Part shown: positions 24,618-36,544 of the stretch, piece after piece
Layout of the letters: every line of letters starts with the position of its first letter
Position numbering within the stretch: position 1 is the stretch's first letter
Source: Yponomeuta sedellus
Taxonomy: Eukaryota > Arthropoda > Insecta > Lepidoptera > Yponomeutidae
Direction: 5' to 3'
Assembly: GCA_934045075.1 (NCBI GenBank)
Contig: OW203730.1
Span: 6,894,785 to 6,958,784, forward strand
Length of the DNA stretch: 64,000 bases
Program-made: the position numbers and the translations under genes
Notes under the pieces: generated by a model
The model's database searches: none
What the model saw: only the letters and a program-made list of their open reading frames with translations
Told to the model about the DNA's origin: nothing

Positions 24618-27600
24618 ATGCCTGCAAAGAGGATCCCGTCGACCGAGAGTGCGCGCCGTGGACGGCCCGCGAAGGTCAAGCGCACTGGGCGCCCCTCGAC
24701 ATCTGCTAAGGTAAGTGCAGAGATGGACGTACATATTGTATCAGGGGTTGATTGTGTGGCCTCAGGTACCATGTGCCAAAATAATGGGAAATTTCCCCGG
24801 GGTGGTTCTGTGTCGTGTGTAGCTATGTCAGCAACTGCCGCATGTTTTTCTGTTATTAAAGGTAGGGCACCTTTCACGACGGCAGAAATAGACAACATTT
24901 TGTCTGCAGGATATTTACTTTTCCAGGAAATATTCCCAGTAGAAGACCCTCGAACAATAGAACCGTCAGAATTACCAACCCACGTAAAAATTAATAACCG
25001 CATCGCTAATATGTCAGAAGACTGGATATTCAATGGCTTGTATCCCACGGATCCCACATACAGTGATCGCGTAAATGAATTGATTACTAATTTGAACGAA
25101 CTTTTCAATTCGGAAAATTTTAATGAACAAACCGATTCTGGATTGTTCACCGCAATGGCTTATACTTTCAGCTTCTGGAAATCTGGTAACCAATATTATT
25201 TATTTAATAGTCATTCAGTCGATGAGTACGGTATTACGTCTGGTTCTGGTGTAGCACGTCTCTTTTTGTGCGGTAATCTCGAAACGTTGGTAAAATTATT
25301 GTGCATTAGGCAAAACAACGATTTTAACGAGCAGTATGCTGTTCACAAATTACGCGTCACAGACATTTCAGAAGAGCTCAACGGTGGTGAAAGCTCACAA
25401 ACACCAATAAATTCAAATCCAATTAAAGTCGTTAATCTCAGGAAACGTGGGATGAAGCCACTTTGCAATGACTCGCGTGATAGTGCCGCAAAAAAATACA
25501 AAAAGAACAACCCGGATATAAACATAAAAGCCGTATTGCGTTATCGCGAACAAAACCCACAGGTGCACAAGGGTGCCGTAGAACGTTTCAATAAAGAAAA
25601 TCCCGAGGTACATAGGGCCGCCGTAAAAAAATATACAAAGAAACATCCTGAAATAAATAGGGCTTCCGTAGATCGTTACAGTCAAAGTCATCCTGAAATA
25701 CATAGCGCCGCCATGCAGCGTTATGAGGAAAATAATCCTGAGATCGTTCAAACTTCTCGTGCAACTTTCGATTCGCGTAATCGGAACGTAGAACCGGCGT
25801 TACGGTCAGGTTCAACTTTGATTGGCGCTAGAAAAGGTGACGATTTAAACCCGGTTCAGTTATTTAGCTTAAAAAAAACCTCTTTGTTTGCAACCGATGT
25901 CATTAAATGTCAATTTTGTAATGCGTCCTTATTTAACGAAGAAAAAAATAGATTAAAATGGTGCTGCGGGGCGGGCGCAAATAATATTCAAAACTTTCCG
26001 CCGTTAACGGAAGACTTTTACACGCATCCAAATTTCGTTAAACATCCCCGAGCATTCAATAACTTGTTTGCGTTTAGTGCGTTAGGCGTCACTCACGGTT
26101 TTCAACACCAAGACACGGGTGTATATTTTTTGAAAATTCAAGGCCGCGTTTATCACCGCGTATTTGATTTGTCATATACCGATTCAACTAATCCCATCGG
26201 AATGTATATTGATGACAGCGAGGAACGCGAACGCTTGGCAGCGGACCTCAAACTTGATCGGGATGTATGTAGATTAATTACGCACTTCATGCACGAGGTC
26301 AATCCGTACATTGATTGTTTTAAAAGGTTAAATCAAGAAACTTCAGATGATGCGCACTTAATTTTTGAATCCACGTCACGTCGCACCCACGGTAACATTT
26401 TAGGTGATACACCGTTAGGTAGAGAAGTAGCCGCTATCATAAGTACAGAGCGCGAACGTTTTGTTCCGCGTCATATTGCCATTTGGAAAATCGGAGGTGA
26501 AAAACCGCACACCGTAGATGTTTTCCATATACTCTATGAACCATTTCAATATCCGCTCTTGTATCCACATGGGAATCCGGGCTGGGAGATATGCAAAGCA
26601 GATAACAAAGGTGCAAAATTATCTCAGCTCAAGTACATTCGGTGCTTGCTTCTGTCAGAACCGCGATTTTCACAACTCGGTCGGCTTTCAGAAGAATGGC
26701 TTGTTGATATGTATTGTAGGATCGAGGAGGAACGATTACGTTTTGTTTCTAGAACGCAGAATCGAAACTCTGCGTCAGTTCTTCGTTCGGCACCGCTGCC
26801 AGAAGTCGAAAATAGTTTAGCACGAACCGTTGCTAATGATGAAACAGTTCAAGGGGAGGGCGGTGTCATTCCGGGTAAAATTTATTTGCCATGCTCTTTT
26901 ACCGGTGGCCCTCGGTACATGAAAGTCAAGTATATGGACGCCATTGCCGTTGTAAATAGATTGGGTACTCCATCTTATTTCTTAACTATAACATGTAACC
27001 CTAAGTGGGTTGAGATTAAGGAATCTATTCCTAGGGGCCAAAAAGCATCACCACTTATATGCGCAAGAGTTTTCAATTTAAAATTAGCTCAATTATTACG
27101 CGATCTTCGCTCTGGAGCATGGTTTGGAAAGTGTATGTATATTATGCATGTAATAGAATTTCAGAAACGCGGTCTCCCTCACGCCCACATTTGCTTTAGA
27201 GTAGAAGGTGGAGGCCCCGTGCAAAACATTGATATAGACAAATTTGTTCGCGCCGATTTACCTTCTCCGGAAGAAGCCGATGGTAGACTACGTAAGAGTG
27301 TTCTGGAACACATGATTCATGGCCCATGCGGTCCTTCTCACGGGAGAACTGACCTCCCATGTTGGGACCGCGAAAAACAAAAATGCTCAAAATTTTTCCC
27401 TAAACGCGAGACCGATACGACGCACTCTGACAGTAAGGGGTTTATTCATTTACGCCGCGATGGGAATAATACTGGTACCATTAAATACCGTAATCGGGAC
27501 GTAACCGTGTCAGATTTGTGGGTAGTTCCATACAATGCAGCCCTCCTTCTGAAATACGACTGCCACCTTAACTTGGAGGTTTCTTCCGCCCGTAAAATTG

Positions 27601-29951
27601 TAAAATATCTTTTTAAATACATGACCAAGGGACCAGACGAAGCCAGAGTTGCTATCGTTCCCGAGGAACTTAGAAATAACGAAGTAGAGCAGTACGTAAC
27701 AAAGCGGTACATTGGTTCGTGCGACGCGGCGTGGAGAGTTTTAGAGTTTGATGTAACTGCCCGCGAACCCAACGTCAAACAACTCGCGGTCCATCTCGAA
27801 GGGCATCAAACAGTCATTTTTAAACCGGGTACTGAAACACAAACGGTAGAAAACGCTTCGTCCGATTTGTTGATTTATTTTAATCGTCCTCTCGGAGAGG
27901 AATTTGATAATCTAACTTATTTAGATTTTTACGAACGGTACTTGGTTCACACGCGGCGACCTAAAACAAAAACTGTTCAAATACATCAAATGGGCACTCG
28001 GTTCGTGACTAAAAGACAAAGAGGGGAAATGGTTACGCGTTTGTTTTGGGTCGCGCCAAATAGAGGTGAACAATTTTATTTGCGTCTCCTTCTCGCCTCA
28101 TACCCCTGTCGTAACTATCGCGATCTATTAATTCTCGGTGGGCCAAATTGTAACACTTTCCAGGAAGCCGCAAAAGCAGTAGGTATGGCAGATGATGAAA
28201 TCGAATACGAAGCAGCTTTACTAGAAGCCGCCGGTTTCCTTACCGGGCCGCGTTTGCGTCGGTTTTTGGTGCTCTTGGCCGTAAATGGTGCACCCGTCGC
28301 ACTTTTGTGGGACAAATTCAAAAACCAACTATGCGAAGACTTTCTCGAGCGGTTACCGGACAACCATGATAGAGCATATGAGCTCAGTCTTATTCACATC
28401 GATAGACTCTTACGAAAACACGGCACTTTTTTGGTAGAGCAAGGGTTACCTGACGTCGCCGACGAAACAACTGAACTAGATAGGGAACAGGTAGAGTTTT
28501 CCAATGTTCGCCTTAAAGAATTTGTACAACAATGGACCCCGCGCTTGTCATCCGATCAACACGCAGTGTTTGATTATATCGATAAACTTATCACAGACGA
28601 TAAATTTCGCAACGAAAACATAACTGCCATTTTCGTTGATGGTCCAGCGGGAACTGGTAAAACGCTTTTGCTTAATGTAATAGCCGCACACGTACGTAGC
28701 TCGCGTAACGGGGTTGTTTTATGCACAGCGAGCTCGGGAATAGCCGCTCAAAATTACGAAGGTGGTACAACTGCGCATAGCATGTTTCGTTTCCCTCTAA
28801 ATATCGTGGATGATCTAGGTCACTGGAATGTCACGAACGGGTCTCAAAGGGGACAGTTAATTTATCATGCGTCCGTTATTATTTACGACGAAGCCCCTAT
28901 GGCACACAAATATTTGATTCATCTGTTGGATCGCTCCTTAAGAGATTTAATGAGAAGTGATGACATTTTTGGTGGAAAAATTATAATTTTTGCAGGAGAT
29001 TTCAGGCAAATTCCACCAGTTGTAGTAAATGCTTGGACAGACGCTGACATTGTCAACGGCTCTGTGAAGTCATCGCCCCTTTGGCAAAAGCTCAAATCTT
29101 TTGCGCTGTCAACCTCCCAGAGAAGTAGAGAGGATGAGGAATTTGCTCAATTTTTATTAAAGGTTGGCAGCAATGAAATTCCCTCTCAAGTTGTTCAAAC
29201 TGGACGTAGAGCTCAAAATTTGATCGAACTCTCAATGATTTCATACGTCACTGAGCTAGACGATCTCATCAGCTTTGTTTTTCCACAGTCTGAAGTTGAT
29301 CGAGCAGACGTGTGCGCTCAAAGAGCGATTTTGTCCACTCACAATAGGAGTGTCCGAGAAATAAATGATAAAATTCTAGAGAACGTTCCAGGGGACGTAT
29401 TACATTTTTATTCAGCCGACGCAATAGTCTCTGAAGATAACGATATCGACGATTTCTTTTTAGGTCCCGATATGTTGCATAACGTTCAACAACCGGGGGT
29501 GCCTGATCATGACCTGAGGTTAAAAATCGGATGCGTTTGCATGGTGATCCGTAATCTCAGCTTCTCAGATAGATTAGTTAACGGCACCAAAGTTATAGTC
29601 GTTGCAACAACGCCGCGGTTAATAACAGTTCGAAAACCGGGCGAACTTGAACACTTTTACATTCCGCGGATTTTGTTCAAAACTCCCCTCGAACCTCGTA
29701 GCCCGATTGAGATGAGTCGACGTCAATTTCCTTTGCAAGTCTGTTATGCGATGACCGTTCATAAAAGCCAGGGACAAACAATAAGCAGAGTAGGTATAGA
29801 TTTGCGATCTGACGTTTTTAGTCACGGCCAATTATACGTTGCTTTAGGACGTGTGCGGCGTAGGCAAGACGTCAAAATTTTAGTACAAACTGAACGGCTG
29901 GCGTCGGGAGTACCGCTTATAAATAACGTCGTCATAAATGCTCTGCTCTAA
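24618..29951 (+). CDS. Helitron Rep-Hel protein (HUH/Y2 endonuclease plus PIF1 helicase)
   Basis: An intronless 1777-residue ORF. It replicates and moves Helitrons by rolling circle: Rep nicks and joins single strands, Hel unwinds. Residues 14-17 and 23-26 are AT-hook-like GRP motifs. About 60-210 is a cysteine-protease-like domain (Cys67, Asn197-Ser-His199). 297-371 holds five 15-residue repeats (NPEVHRAAV...RY). Cys431, Cys434, Cys449 and Cys450 look zinc-binding. Rep: FLTITCNP near 788, HAH at 855-857, catalytic Tyr997 and Tyr1001 in KYLFKYMTK. Hel: Walker A GPAGTGKT 1342-1349, Walker B YDEAP at 1423, GDFRQIPP, MTVHKSQGQT from 1712, YVALGRVRR from 1740. I chose the ATG at 24618 (A at -3); the frame stays open upstream to a TTG at 24528 but has no ATG. 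All key residues are present and there are no stops, so the copy looks recently active. Family call near certain; N-terminal domain inferred. Confidence 0.95.
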   Translation: MPAKRIPSTESARRGRPAKVKRTGRPSTSAKVSAEMDVHIVSGVDCVASGTMCQNNGKFPRGGSVSCVAMSATAACFSVIKGRAPFTTAEIDNILSAGYLLFQEIFPVEDPRTIEPSELPTHVKINNRIANMSEDWIFNGLYPTDPTYSDRVNELITNLNELFNSENFNEQTDSGLFTAMAYTFSFWKSGNQYYLFNSHSVDEYGITSGSGVARLFLCGNLETLVKLLCIRQNNDFNEQYAVHKLRVTDISEELNGGESSQTPINSNPIKVVNLRKRGMKPLCNDSRDSAAKKYKKNNPDINIKAVLRYREQNPQVHKGAVERFNKENPEVHRAAVKKYTKKHPEINRASVDRYSQSHPEIHSAAMQRYEENNPEIVQTSRATFDSRNRNVEPALRSGSTLIGARKGDDLNPVQLFSLKKTSLFATDVIKCQFCNASLFNEEKNRLKWCCGAGANNIQNFPPLTEDFYTHPNFVKHPRAFNNLFAFSALGVTHGFQHQDTGVYFLKIQGRVYHRVFDLSYTDSTNPIGMYIDDSEERERLAADLKLDRDVCRLITHFMHEVNPYIDCFKRLNQETSDDAHLIFESTSRRTHGNILGDTPLGREVAAIISTERERFVPRHIAIWKIGGEKPHTVDVFHILYEPFQYPLLYPHGNPGWEICKADNKGAKLSQLKYIRCLLLSEPRFSQLGRLSEEWLVDMYCRIEEERLRFVSRTQNRNSASVLRSAPLPEVENSLARTVANDETVQGEGGVIPGKIYLPCSFTGGPRYMKVKYMDAIAVVNRLGTPSYFLTITCNPKWVEIKESIPRGQKASPLICARVFNLKLAQLLRDLRSGAWFGKCMYIMHVIEFQKRGLPHAHICFRVEGGGPVQNIDIDKFVRADLPSPEEADGRLRKSVLEHMIHGPCGPSHGRTDLPCWDREKQKCSKFFPKRETDTTHSDSKGFIHLRRDGNNTGTIKYRNRDVTVSDLWVVPYNAALLLKYDCHLNLEVSSARKIVKYLFKYMTKGPDEARVAIVPEELRNNEVEQYVTKRYIGSCDAAWRVLEFDVTAREPNVKQLAVHLEGHQTVIFKPGTETQTVENASSDLLIYFNRPLGEEFDNLTYLDFYERYLVHTRRPKTKTVQIHQMGTRFVTKRQRGEMVTRLFWVAPNRGEQFYLRLLLASYPCRNYRDLLILGGPNCNTFQEAAKAVGMADDEIEYEAALLEAAGFLTGPRLRRFLVLLAVNGAPVALLWDKFKNQLCEDFLERLPDNHDRAYELSLIHIDRLLRKHGTFLVEQGLPDVADETTELDREQVEFSNVRLKEFVQQWTPRLSSDQHAVFDYIDKLITDDKFRNENITAIFVDGPAGTGKTLLLNVIAAHVRSSRNGVVLCTASSGIAAQNYEGGTTAHSMFRFPLNIVDDLGHWNVTNGSQRGQLIYHASVIIYDEAPMAHKYLIHLLDRSLRDLMRSDDIFGGKIIIFAGDFRQIPPVVVNAWTDADIVNGSVKSSPLWQKLKSFALSTSQRSREDEEFAQFLLKVGSNEIPSQVVQTGRRAQNLIELSMISYVTELDDLISFVFPQSEVDRADVCAQRAILSTHNRSVREINDKILENVPGDVLHFYSADAIVSEDNDIDDFFLGPDMLHNVQQPGVPDHDLRLKIGCVCMVIRNLSFSDRLVNGTKVIVVATTPRLITVRKPGELEHFYIPRILFKTPLEPRSPIEMSRRQFPLQVCYAMTVHKSQGQTISRVGIDLRSDVFSHGQLYVALGRVRRRQDVKILVQTERLASGVPLINNVVINALL

Positions 29952-30430
29952 TCATCTCTGCCTATGCATGTGTGTATGTTTGTAATATTTTACGGCTTCC
30001 TTCTTATACCCGTTCACCTCTATTTGAGTTGGTAATTCAGACTTTTTCTAAATTTTTCTGACATAGCGACACTATATTTAATGTTTATGTACAAATTGAT
30101 ATATATTTTGTATTTATCATAACACCAACACCATACTATGTTGTCTTCGCAAGTTTTAATCTGAGCGTATAACGTCTGATATGATATCATAGTCAAGGGA
30201 GGATCATGGACCAAGCGTACGAATTTTAATGAAATTACTTCAACAATGTCGATGGGTATGATCTGAGTATATGGCGATAAGATGAATTTATATGGGTGCA
30301 TGTGGTTTCTGTGTTGTGTTTATAGCATGGATTGTCATTTGTTTCTTTTCGGATATATATCATAGTGGGCAGTATTGTCTGTGTCTTTTTGTTTTAAAAT
30401 GGGTATTCGTGTGTATGATCATCATAGATC
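29952..30430. other. 3' flank of the Helitron ORF
   Basis: AT-rich, no coding sequence. No hairpin plus CTRR terminus was found before the satellite begins, so the element's 3' end may lie within or beyond the array. Confidence 0.4.
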
Positions 30431-33400
30431 ATTTATAAGTCCACTCATTAGATTTAGATTGCCACCCGTTAAGACAGAATTGAGTAAAACCCAGCGACGC
30501 GGTAAGATAAATCTGAAGCGTGAAGTATTAAAAATTTTATTTTTAAAGTTGGGGTAAAATCCAGCGACGCGGTAAGCTAAATTTGAGGCGTAAAGTTATA
30601 ACATTTTTAAAACTAATATTTTTACTCAATTTAACATTTTTACACTTTCATGAAGTAGGATAGCTGGCGCTTCAGATACGTACTACCGCCCGTTAAGACA
30701 GAGTTGGAGTAAGACCCAGCGACGCGATAGGATGAATCTGGAGCGCGGAATTAGATAATTTGAACATTTTACACAGCACTTCACATTTTGCATCGTTTAG
30801 TAAATCCACTCATTAGGTTTAGATTGCCGCCCGTTAAGACAGAGTTGGGTAAAACCCAGCGACGCGGTAAAATAAATCTGAAGCGTGAAGTAATAACATA
30901 TTTAAAACTAATATTTTACTCAACTTAATATTTTTACACTTTTATGTCAACTCATGAAGTAGGATAGCTTGCACTTCACATACGTACTACCGCCCGTTAA
31001 GACAGAGTTGGAGTAAGACCCAGCGACGCGGTACGATGAATCTGGAGCGCGGAATTAGATAATTTGAACATTTTACATAGCACTTCACATTTTGCATCGA
31101 TTTATAAGTCCACTCATTAGATTTAGATTGCCGCCCGTTAAGACAGAATTGAGTAAAACCCAGCGACGCGGTAAGATAAATCTGAAACGTGAAGTATTAA
31201 AAAAAATATTTTTAAAGTTGGGGTAAAATCCAGCGACGCGGTAAGATAAATTTGAGGCGTGAAGTAATAAATTTTTAAAACAAATATTTTTACTCAATTT
31301 AACATTTTCACACTTTCACGAAGTAGGATAGCTGGCGCTTCAGATACGTACTACCGCCCGTTAAGACAGAGTTGGAGTAAGACCCAGCGACGCGGTAGGA
31401 TGAATCTGGAGCGCGAAATTAAATAATTTGAACATTTTACATAGCACTTCACATTTTGCATCGATTTATAAGTCCACTCATTAGATTTAGATTGCCGCCC
31501 GTTAAGACAGAATTGAGTAAAACCCAGCGACGCGGTAAGATAAATCTGAAGCGTGAAGTATTAAAAATTTTATTTTTAAAGTTGGGGTAAAATCCAGCGA
31601 CGCGGTAAGATAAATTTGAGGCGTGAAGTAATAACATTTTTAAAACTAATATTTTTACTCAATTTAACATTTTCACACTTTTATGAAGTAGGATAGCTGG
31701 CGCTTCAGATACGTACTACCGCCCGTTAAGACAGAGTTGGAGTAAGACCCAGCGACGTGGTAGGATGAATCTGGAGCGCGAAATTAAATAATTTGAACAT
31801 TTTACATAGCACTTCACATTTTGCATCGATTTATAAGTACACTCATTAGATTTAGATTGCCGCCCGTTAAGACAGAATTGAGTAAAACCCAGCGACGCGG
31901 TAAGATAAATCTGAAGCGTGAAGTATTAAAAATTTTATTCTTAAAGTTGGGGTAAAATCCAGCGACGCGGTAAGCTAAATTTGAGGCGTAAAGTAATAAC
32001 ATTTTTAAAACTAATATTTTTACTCAATTTAACATTTTCACACTTTCATGAAGTAGGATAGCTGGCGCTTCAGATACGTACTACCGCCCGTTAAGACAGA
32101 GTTGGAGTAAGACCCAGCGACGCAGTAGGATGAATCTGGAGCGCGGAATTAAATAATTTGAACATTTTACATAGCACTTCACATTTTGCATCGATTTATA
32201 AGTCCACTCATTAGATTTAGATTGCCACCCGTTAAGACAGAATTGAGTAAAACCCAGCGACGCGGTAAGATAAATCTGAAGCGTGAAGTATTAAAAATTT
32301 TATTTTTAAAGTTGGGGTAAAATCCAGCGACGCGGTAAGCTAAATTTGAGGCGTAAAGTTATAACATTTTTAAAACTAATATTTTTACTCAATTTAACAT
32401 TTTTACACTTTCATGAAGTAGGATAGCTGGCGCTTCAGATACGTACTACCGCCCGTTAAGACAGAGTTGTAGTAAGACCCAGCGACGCGATAGGATGAAT
32501 CTGGAGCGCGGAATTAGATAATTTGAACATTTTACACAGCACTTCACATTTTGCATCGTTTAGTAAATCCACTCATTAGGTTTAGATTGCCGCCCGTTAA
32601 GACAGAGTTGGGTAAAACCCAGCGACGCGGTAAAATAAATCTGAAGCGTGAAGTAATAACATATTTAAAACTAATATTTTACTCAACTTAATATTTTTAC
32701 ACTTTTATGTCAACTCATGAAGTAGGATAGCTTGCGCTTCACATACGTACTACCGCCCGTTAAGACAGAGTTGGAGTAAGACCCAGCGACGCGGTACGAT
32801 GAATCTGGAGCGCGGAATTAGATAATTTGAACATTTTACATAGCACTTCACATTTTGCATCGATTTATAAGTCCACTCATTAGATTTAGATTGCCGCCCG
32901 TTAAGACAGAATTGAGTAAAACCCAGCGACGCGGTAAGATAAATCTGAAGCGTGAAGTATTAAAAAAAATATTTTTAAAGTTGGGGTAAAATCCAGCGAC
33001 GCGGTAAGATAAATTTGAGGCGTGAAGTAATAAATTTTTAAAACAAATATTTTTACTCAATTTAACATTTTCACACTTTCACGAAGTAGGATAGCTGGCG
33101 CTTCAGATACGTACTACCGCCCGTTAAGACAGAGTTGGAGTAAGACCCAGCGACGCAGTAGGATGAATCTGGAGCGCGGAATTAAATAATTTGAACATTT
33201 TACATAGCACTTCACATTTTGCATCGATTTATAAGTCCACTCATTAGATTTAGATTGCCACCCGTTAAGACAGAATTGAGTAAAACCCAGCGACGCGGTA
33301 AGATAAATCTGAAGCGTGAAGTATTAAAAATTTTATTTTTAAAGTTGGGGTAAAATCCAGCGACGCGGTAAGCTAAATTTGAGGCGTAAAGTTATAACAT

Positions 33401-36400
33401 TTTTAAAACTAATATTTTTACTCAATTTAACATTTTTACACTTTCATGAAGTAGGATAGCTGGCGCTTCAGATACGTACTACCGCCCGTTAAGACAGAGT
33501 TGTAGTAAGACCCAGCGACGCGATAGGATGAATCTGGAGCGCGGAATTAGATAATTTGAACATTTTACACAGCACTTCACATTTTGCATCGTTTAGTAAA
33601 TCCACTCATTAGGTTTAGATTGCCGCCCGTTAAGACAGAGTTGGGTAAAACCCAGCGACGCGGTAAAATAAATCTGAAGCGTGAAGTAATAACATATTTA
33701 AAACTAATATTTTACTCAACTTAATATTTTTACACTTTTATGTCAACTCATGAAGTAGGATAGCTTGCGCTTCACATACGTACTACCGCCCGTTAAGACA
33801 GAGTTGGAGTAAGACCCAGCGACGCGGTACGATGAATCTGGAGCGCGGAATTAGATAATTTGAACATTTTACATAGCACTTCACATTTTGCATCGATTTA
33901 TAAGTCCACTCATTAGATTTAGATTGCCGCCCGTTAAGACAGAATTGAGTAAAACCCAGCGACGCGGTAAGATAAATCTGAAGCGTGAAGTATTAAAAAA
34001 AATATTTTTAAAGTTGGGGTAAAATCCAGCGACGCGGTAAGATAAATTTGAGGCGTGAAGTAATAAATTTTTAAAACAAATATTTTTACTCAATTTAACA
34101 TTTTCACACTTTCACGAAGTAGGATAGCTGGCGCTTCAGATACGTACTACCGCCCGTTAAGACAGAGTTGGAGTAAGACCCAGCGACGCGGTAGGATGAA
34201 TCTGGAGCGCGAAATTAAATAATTTGAACATTTTACATAGCACTTCACATTTTGCATCGATTTATAAGTCCACTCATTAGATTTAGATTGCCGCCCGTTA
34301 AGACAGAATTGAGTAAAACCCAGCGACGCGGTAAGATAAATCTGAAGCGTGAAGTATTAAAAATTTTATTTTTAAAGTTGGGGTAAAATCCAGCGACGCG
34401 GTAAGCTAAATTTGAGGCGTAAAGTTATAACATTTTTAAAACTAATATTTTTACTCAATTTAACATTTTTACACTTTCATGAAGTAGGATAGCTGGCGCT
34501 TCAGATACGTACTACCGCCCGTTAAGACAGAGTTGGAGTAAGACCCAGCGACGCGATAGGATGAATCTGGAGCGCGGAATTAGATAATTTGAACATTTTA
34601 CACAGCACTTCACATTTTGCATCGTTTAGTAAATCCACTCATTAGGTTTAGATTGCCGCCCGTTAAGACAGAGTTGGGTAAAACCCAGCGACGCGGTAAA
34701 ATAAATCTGAAGCGTGAAGTAATAACATATTTAAAACTAATATTTTACTCAACTTAATATTTTTACACTTTTATGTCAACTCATGAAGTAGGATAGCTTG
34801 CGCTTCACATACGTACTACCGCCCGTTAAGACAGAGTTGGAGTAAGACCCAGCGACGCGGTACGATGAATCTGGAGCGCGGAATTAGATAATTTGAACAT
34901 TTTACATAGCACTTCACATTTTGCATCGATTTATAAGTCCACTCATTAGATTTAGATTGCCGCCCGTTAAGACAGAATTGAGTAAAACCCAGCGACGCGG
35001 TAAGATAAATCTGAAGCGTGAAGTATTAAAAAAAATATTTTTAAAGTTGGGGTAAAATCCAGCGACGCGGTAAGATAAATTTGAGGCGTGAAGTAATAAC
35101 ATTTTTAAAACAAATATTTTTACTCAATTTAACATTTTCACACTTTCACGAAGTAGGATAGCTGGCGCTTCAGATACGTACTACCGCCCGTTAAGACAGA
35201 GTTGGAGTAAGACCCAGCGACGCGGTAGGATGAATCTGGAGCGCGAAATTAAATAATTTGAACATTTTACATAGCACTTCACATTTTGCATCGATTTATA
35301 AGTCCACTCATTAGATTTAGATTGCCGCCCGTTAAGACAGAATTGAGTAAAACCCAGCGACGCGGTAAGATAAATCTGAAGCGTGAAGTATTAAAAATTT
35401 TATTTTTAAAGTTGGGGTAAAATCCAGCGACGCGGTAAGCTAAATTTGAGGCGTAAAGTAATAACATTTTTAAAACTAATATTTTTATTCAATTTAACAT
35501 TTTCACACTTTCATGAAATAGGATAGCTGGCGCTTCAGATACGTACTACCGCCCGTTAAGACAGAGTTGGAGTAAGACCCAGCGACGCGATAGGATGAAT
35601 CTGGAGCGCAGAATTTAGAGAATTTGAACATTTTACACAGCACTTCACATTTTGCATCGATTAGTAAATCCACTCATTAGGTTTAGATTACCGCCCGTTA
35701 AGACAGAGTTGGGCTAAACCCCAGCGACGCGGTAAAATATATCTGAAAAGTGAAGTATTAAAAAATTTTAAACTTAATACCTATTTTATTCAAGCTAACA
35801 TTTTAACACCTGTACGTTTACTCAAGAAGTAGGATACCTTGCGCTTTAGATACATACTACCGCCCGTTAAGACAGAGTTGGGGTAAAACCCAGCGACGTG
35901 GTAGGATGAATTTGGAGCGCGGGATTTAGAGAATCCGAACATTTTACACAGCACTTAACTTCACATTTTGCATCGATTTGTAAGTCCACTCAAGAGATTT
36001 AAATTACCGCCCGTTAAGACAGAGTTCGGCTAAGCCCTTGCGACGCTTGTATATTCTTTTTAATGCACTAACCCTTGCTAAGGACAATTTTAAAAACCAA
36101 TTTAGAGGCTGAAAATTCCACCCATGCCGGGATTCGAACCCGCGAGCTCTGGCTATCCGTGCCAGCGCTCTCCCAACTGAGCTAATGGGCGACTCACCGG
36201 CTTCAGTGATATTTCGAACCTCTTTACAATATTCTCTGTATTACGTGTAGGCAGCACTTAATCTCACATTTTGCATGGTTTAGTAAGTCCACTCATGAGA
36301 TTTAGATTGCCGCCCGTTTAGACAGATTTGGGCTAAATCCCAGCGACGACGCGGTAAAATAAATTTGAAGCGTGAAGTAAAAAAATTTTTAAAACGTAAT

Positions 36401-36540
36401 ATTTTACTCAAGTTAAAATTTTTACACCTTTAAGCTTACTAATGAAGTATGTAAGCCTGTGCTTCAGATTCATACTGCAGCCCGTTAAGACAGAGTTGGG
36501 TTAAAATCCAGCGACGCTGTAGGATGAGTCTCGAGCGTGG
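30431..36540. repeat. Second satellite array, 365-bp units and 1033-bp higher-order repeat
   Basis: The core phrases cccgttaagacaga and cccagcgacgcggtaggat recur throughout, several related cores per unit. A short minus-strand ORF that marks the unit recurs at 31085, 31449, 31814, 32848, 33881, 34914 and 35279. This gives spacings of 364, 365, 1034, 1033, 1033 and 365, so a 1033-bp compound unit is repeated three times inside 365-bp units. Units decay at the right end (35640-36540), where a tRNA-like element is inserted. The recurring 62-70 codon ORFs are by-products. Confidence 0.93.
36060..36235 (-). mobile_element. tRNA-like element inserted in the second satellite
   Basis: The minus strand carries a tRNA-like region (36120-36190) with A-box tagctcagttggg and B-box gggttcgaatccc. 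The anticodon stem ctggc/gccag is perfect. One arm of the family's inverted repeat is present (36093-36116) with the usual tail (atgcactaacccttgctaag) beyond it; the other arm is missing. Related copies: 51395-51491, 57288-57353, 58587-58724. U33 is absent in the anticodon loop, so it is not called a functional tRNA gene. Confidence 0.7.
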
Positions 36541-36544
36541 GACT

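Noticed and set aside
24437..25150. 237-codon minus-strand ORF opposite the Helitron start
   Set aside because: Shadow of the coding strand; no motif, and the plus strand is clearly coding.
31085..35467. Repeated 62-70 codon minus-strand ORFs in the second satellite
   Set aside because: They follow the 365-bp unit and have no start context or motif; used only as unit markers.
36120..36190. Functional tRNA gene
   Set aside because: No U33 in the anticodon loop, mismatches at stem ends, and the same unit is repeated as an inverted-repeat element elsewhere.
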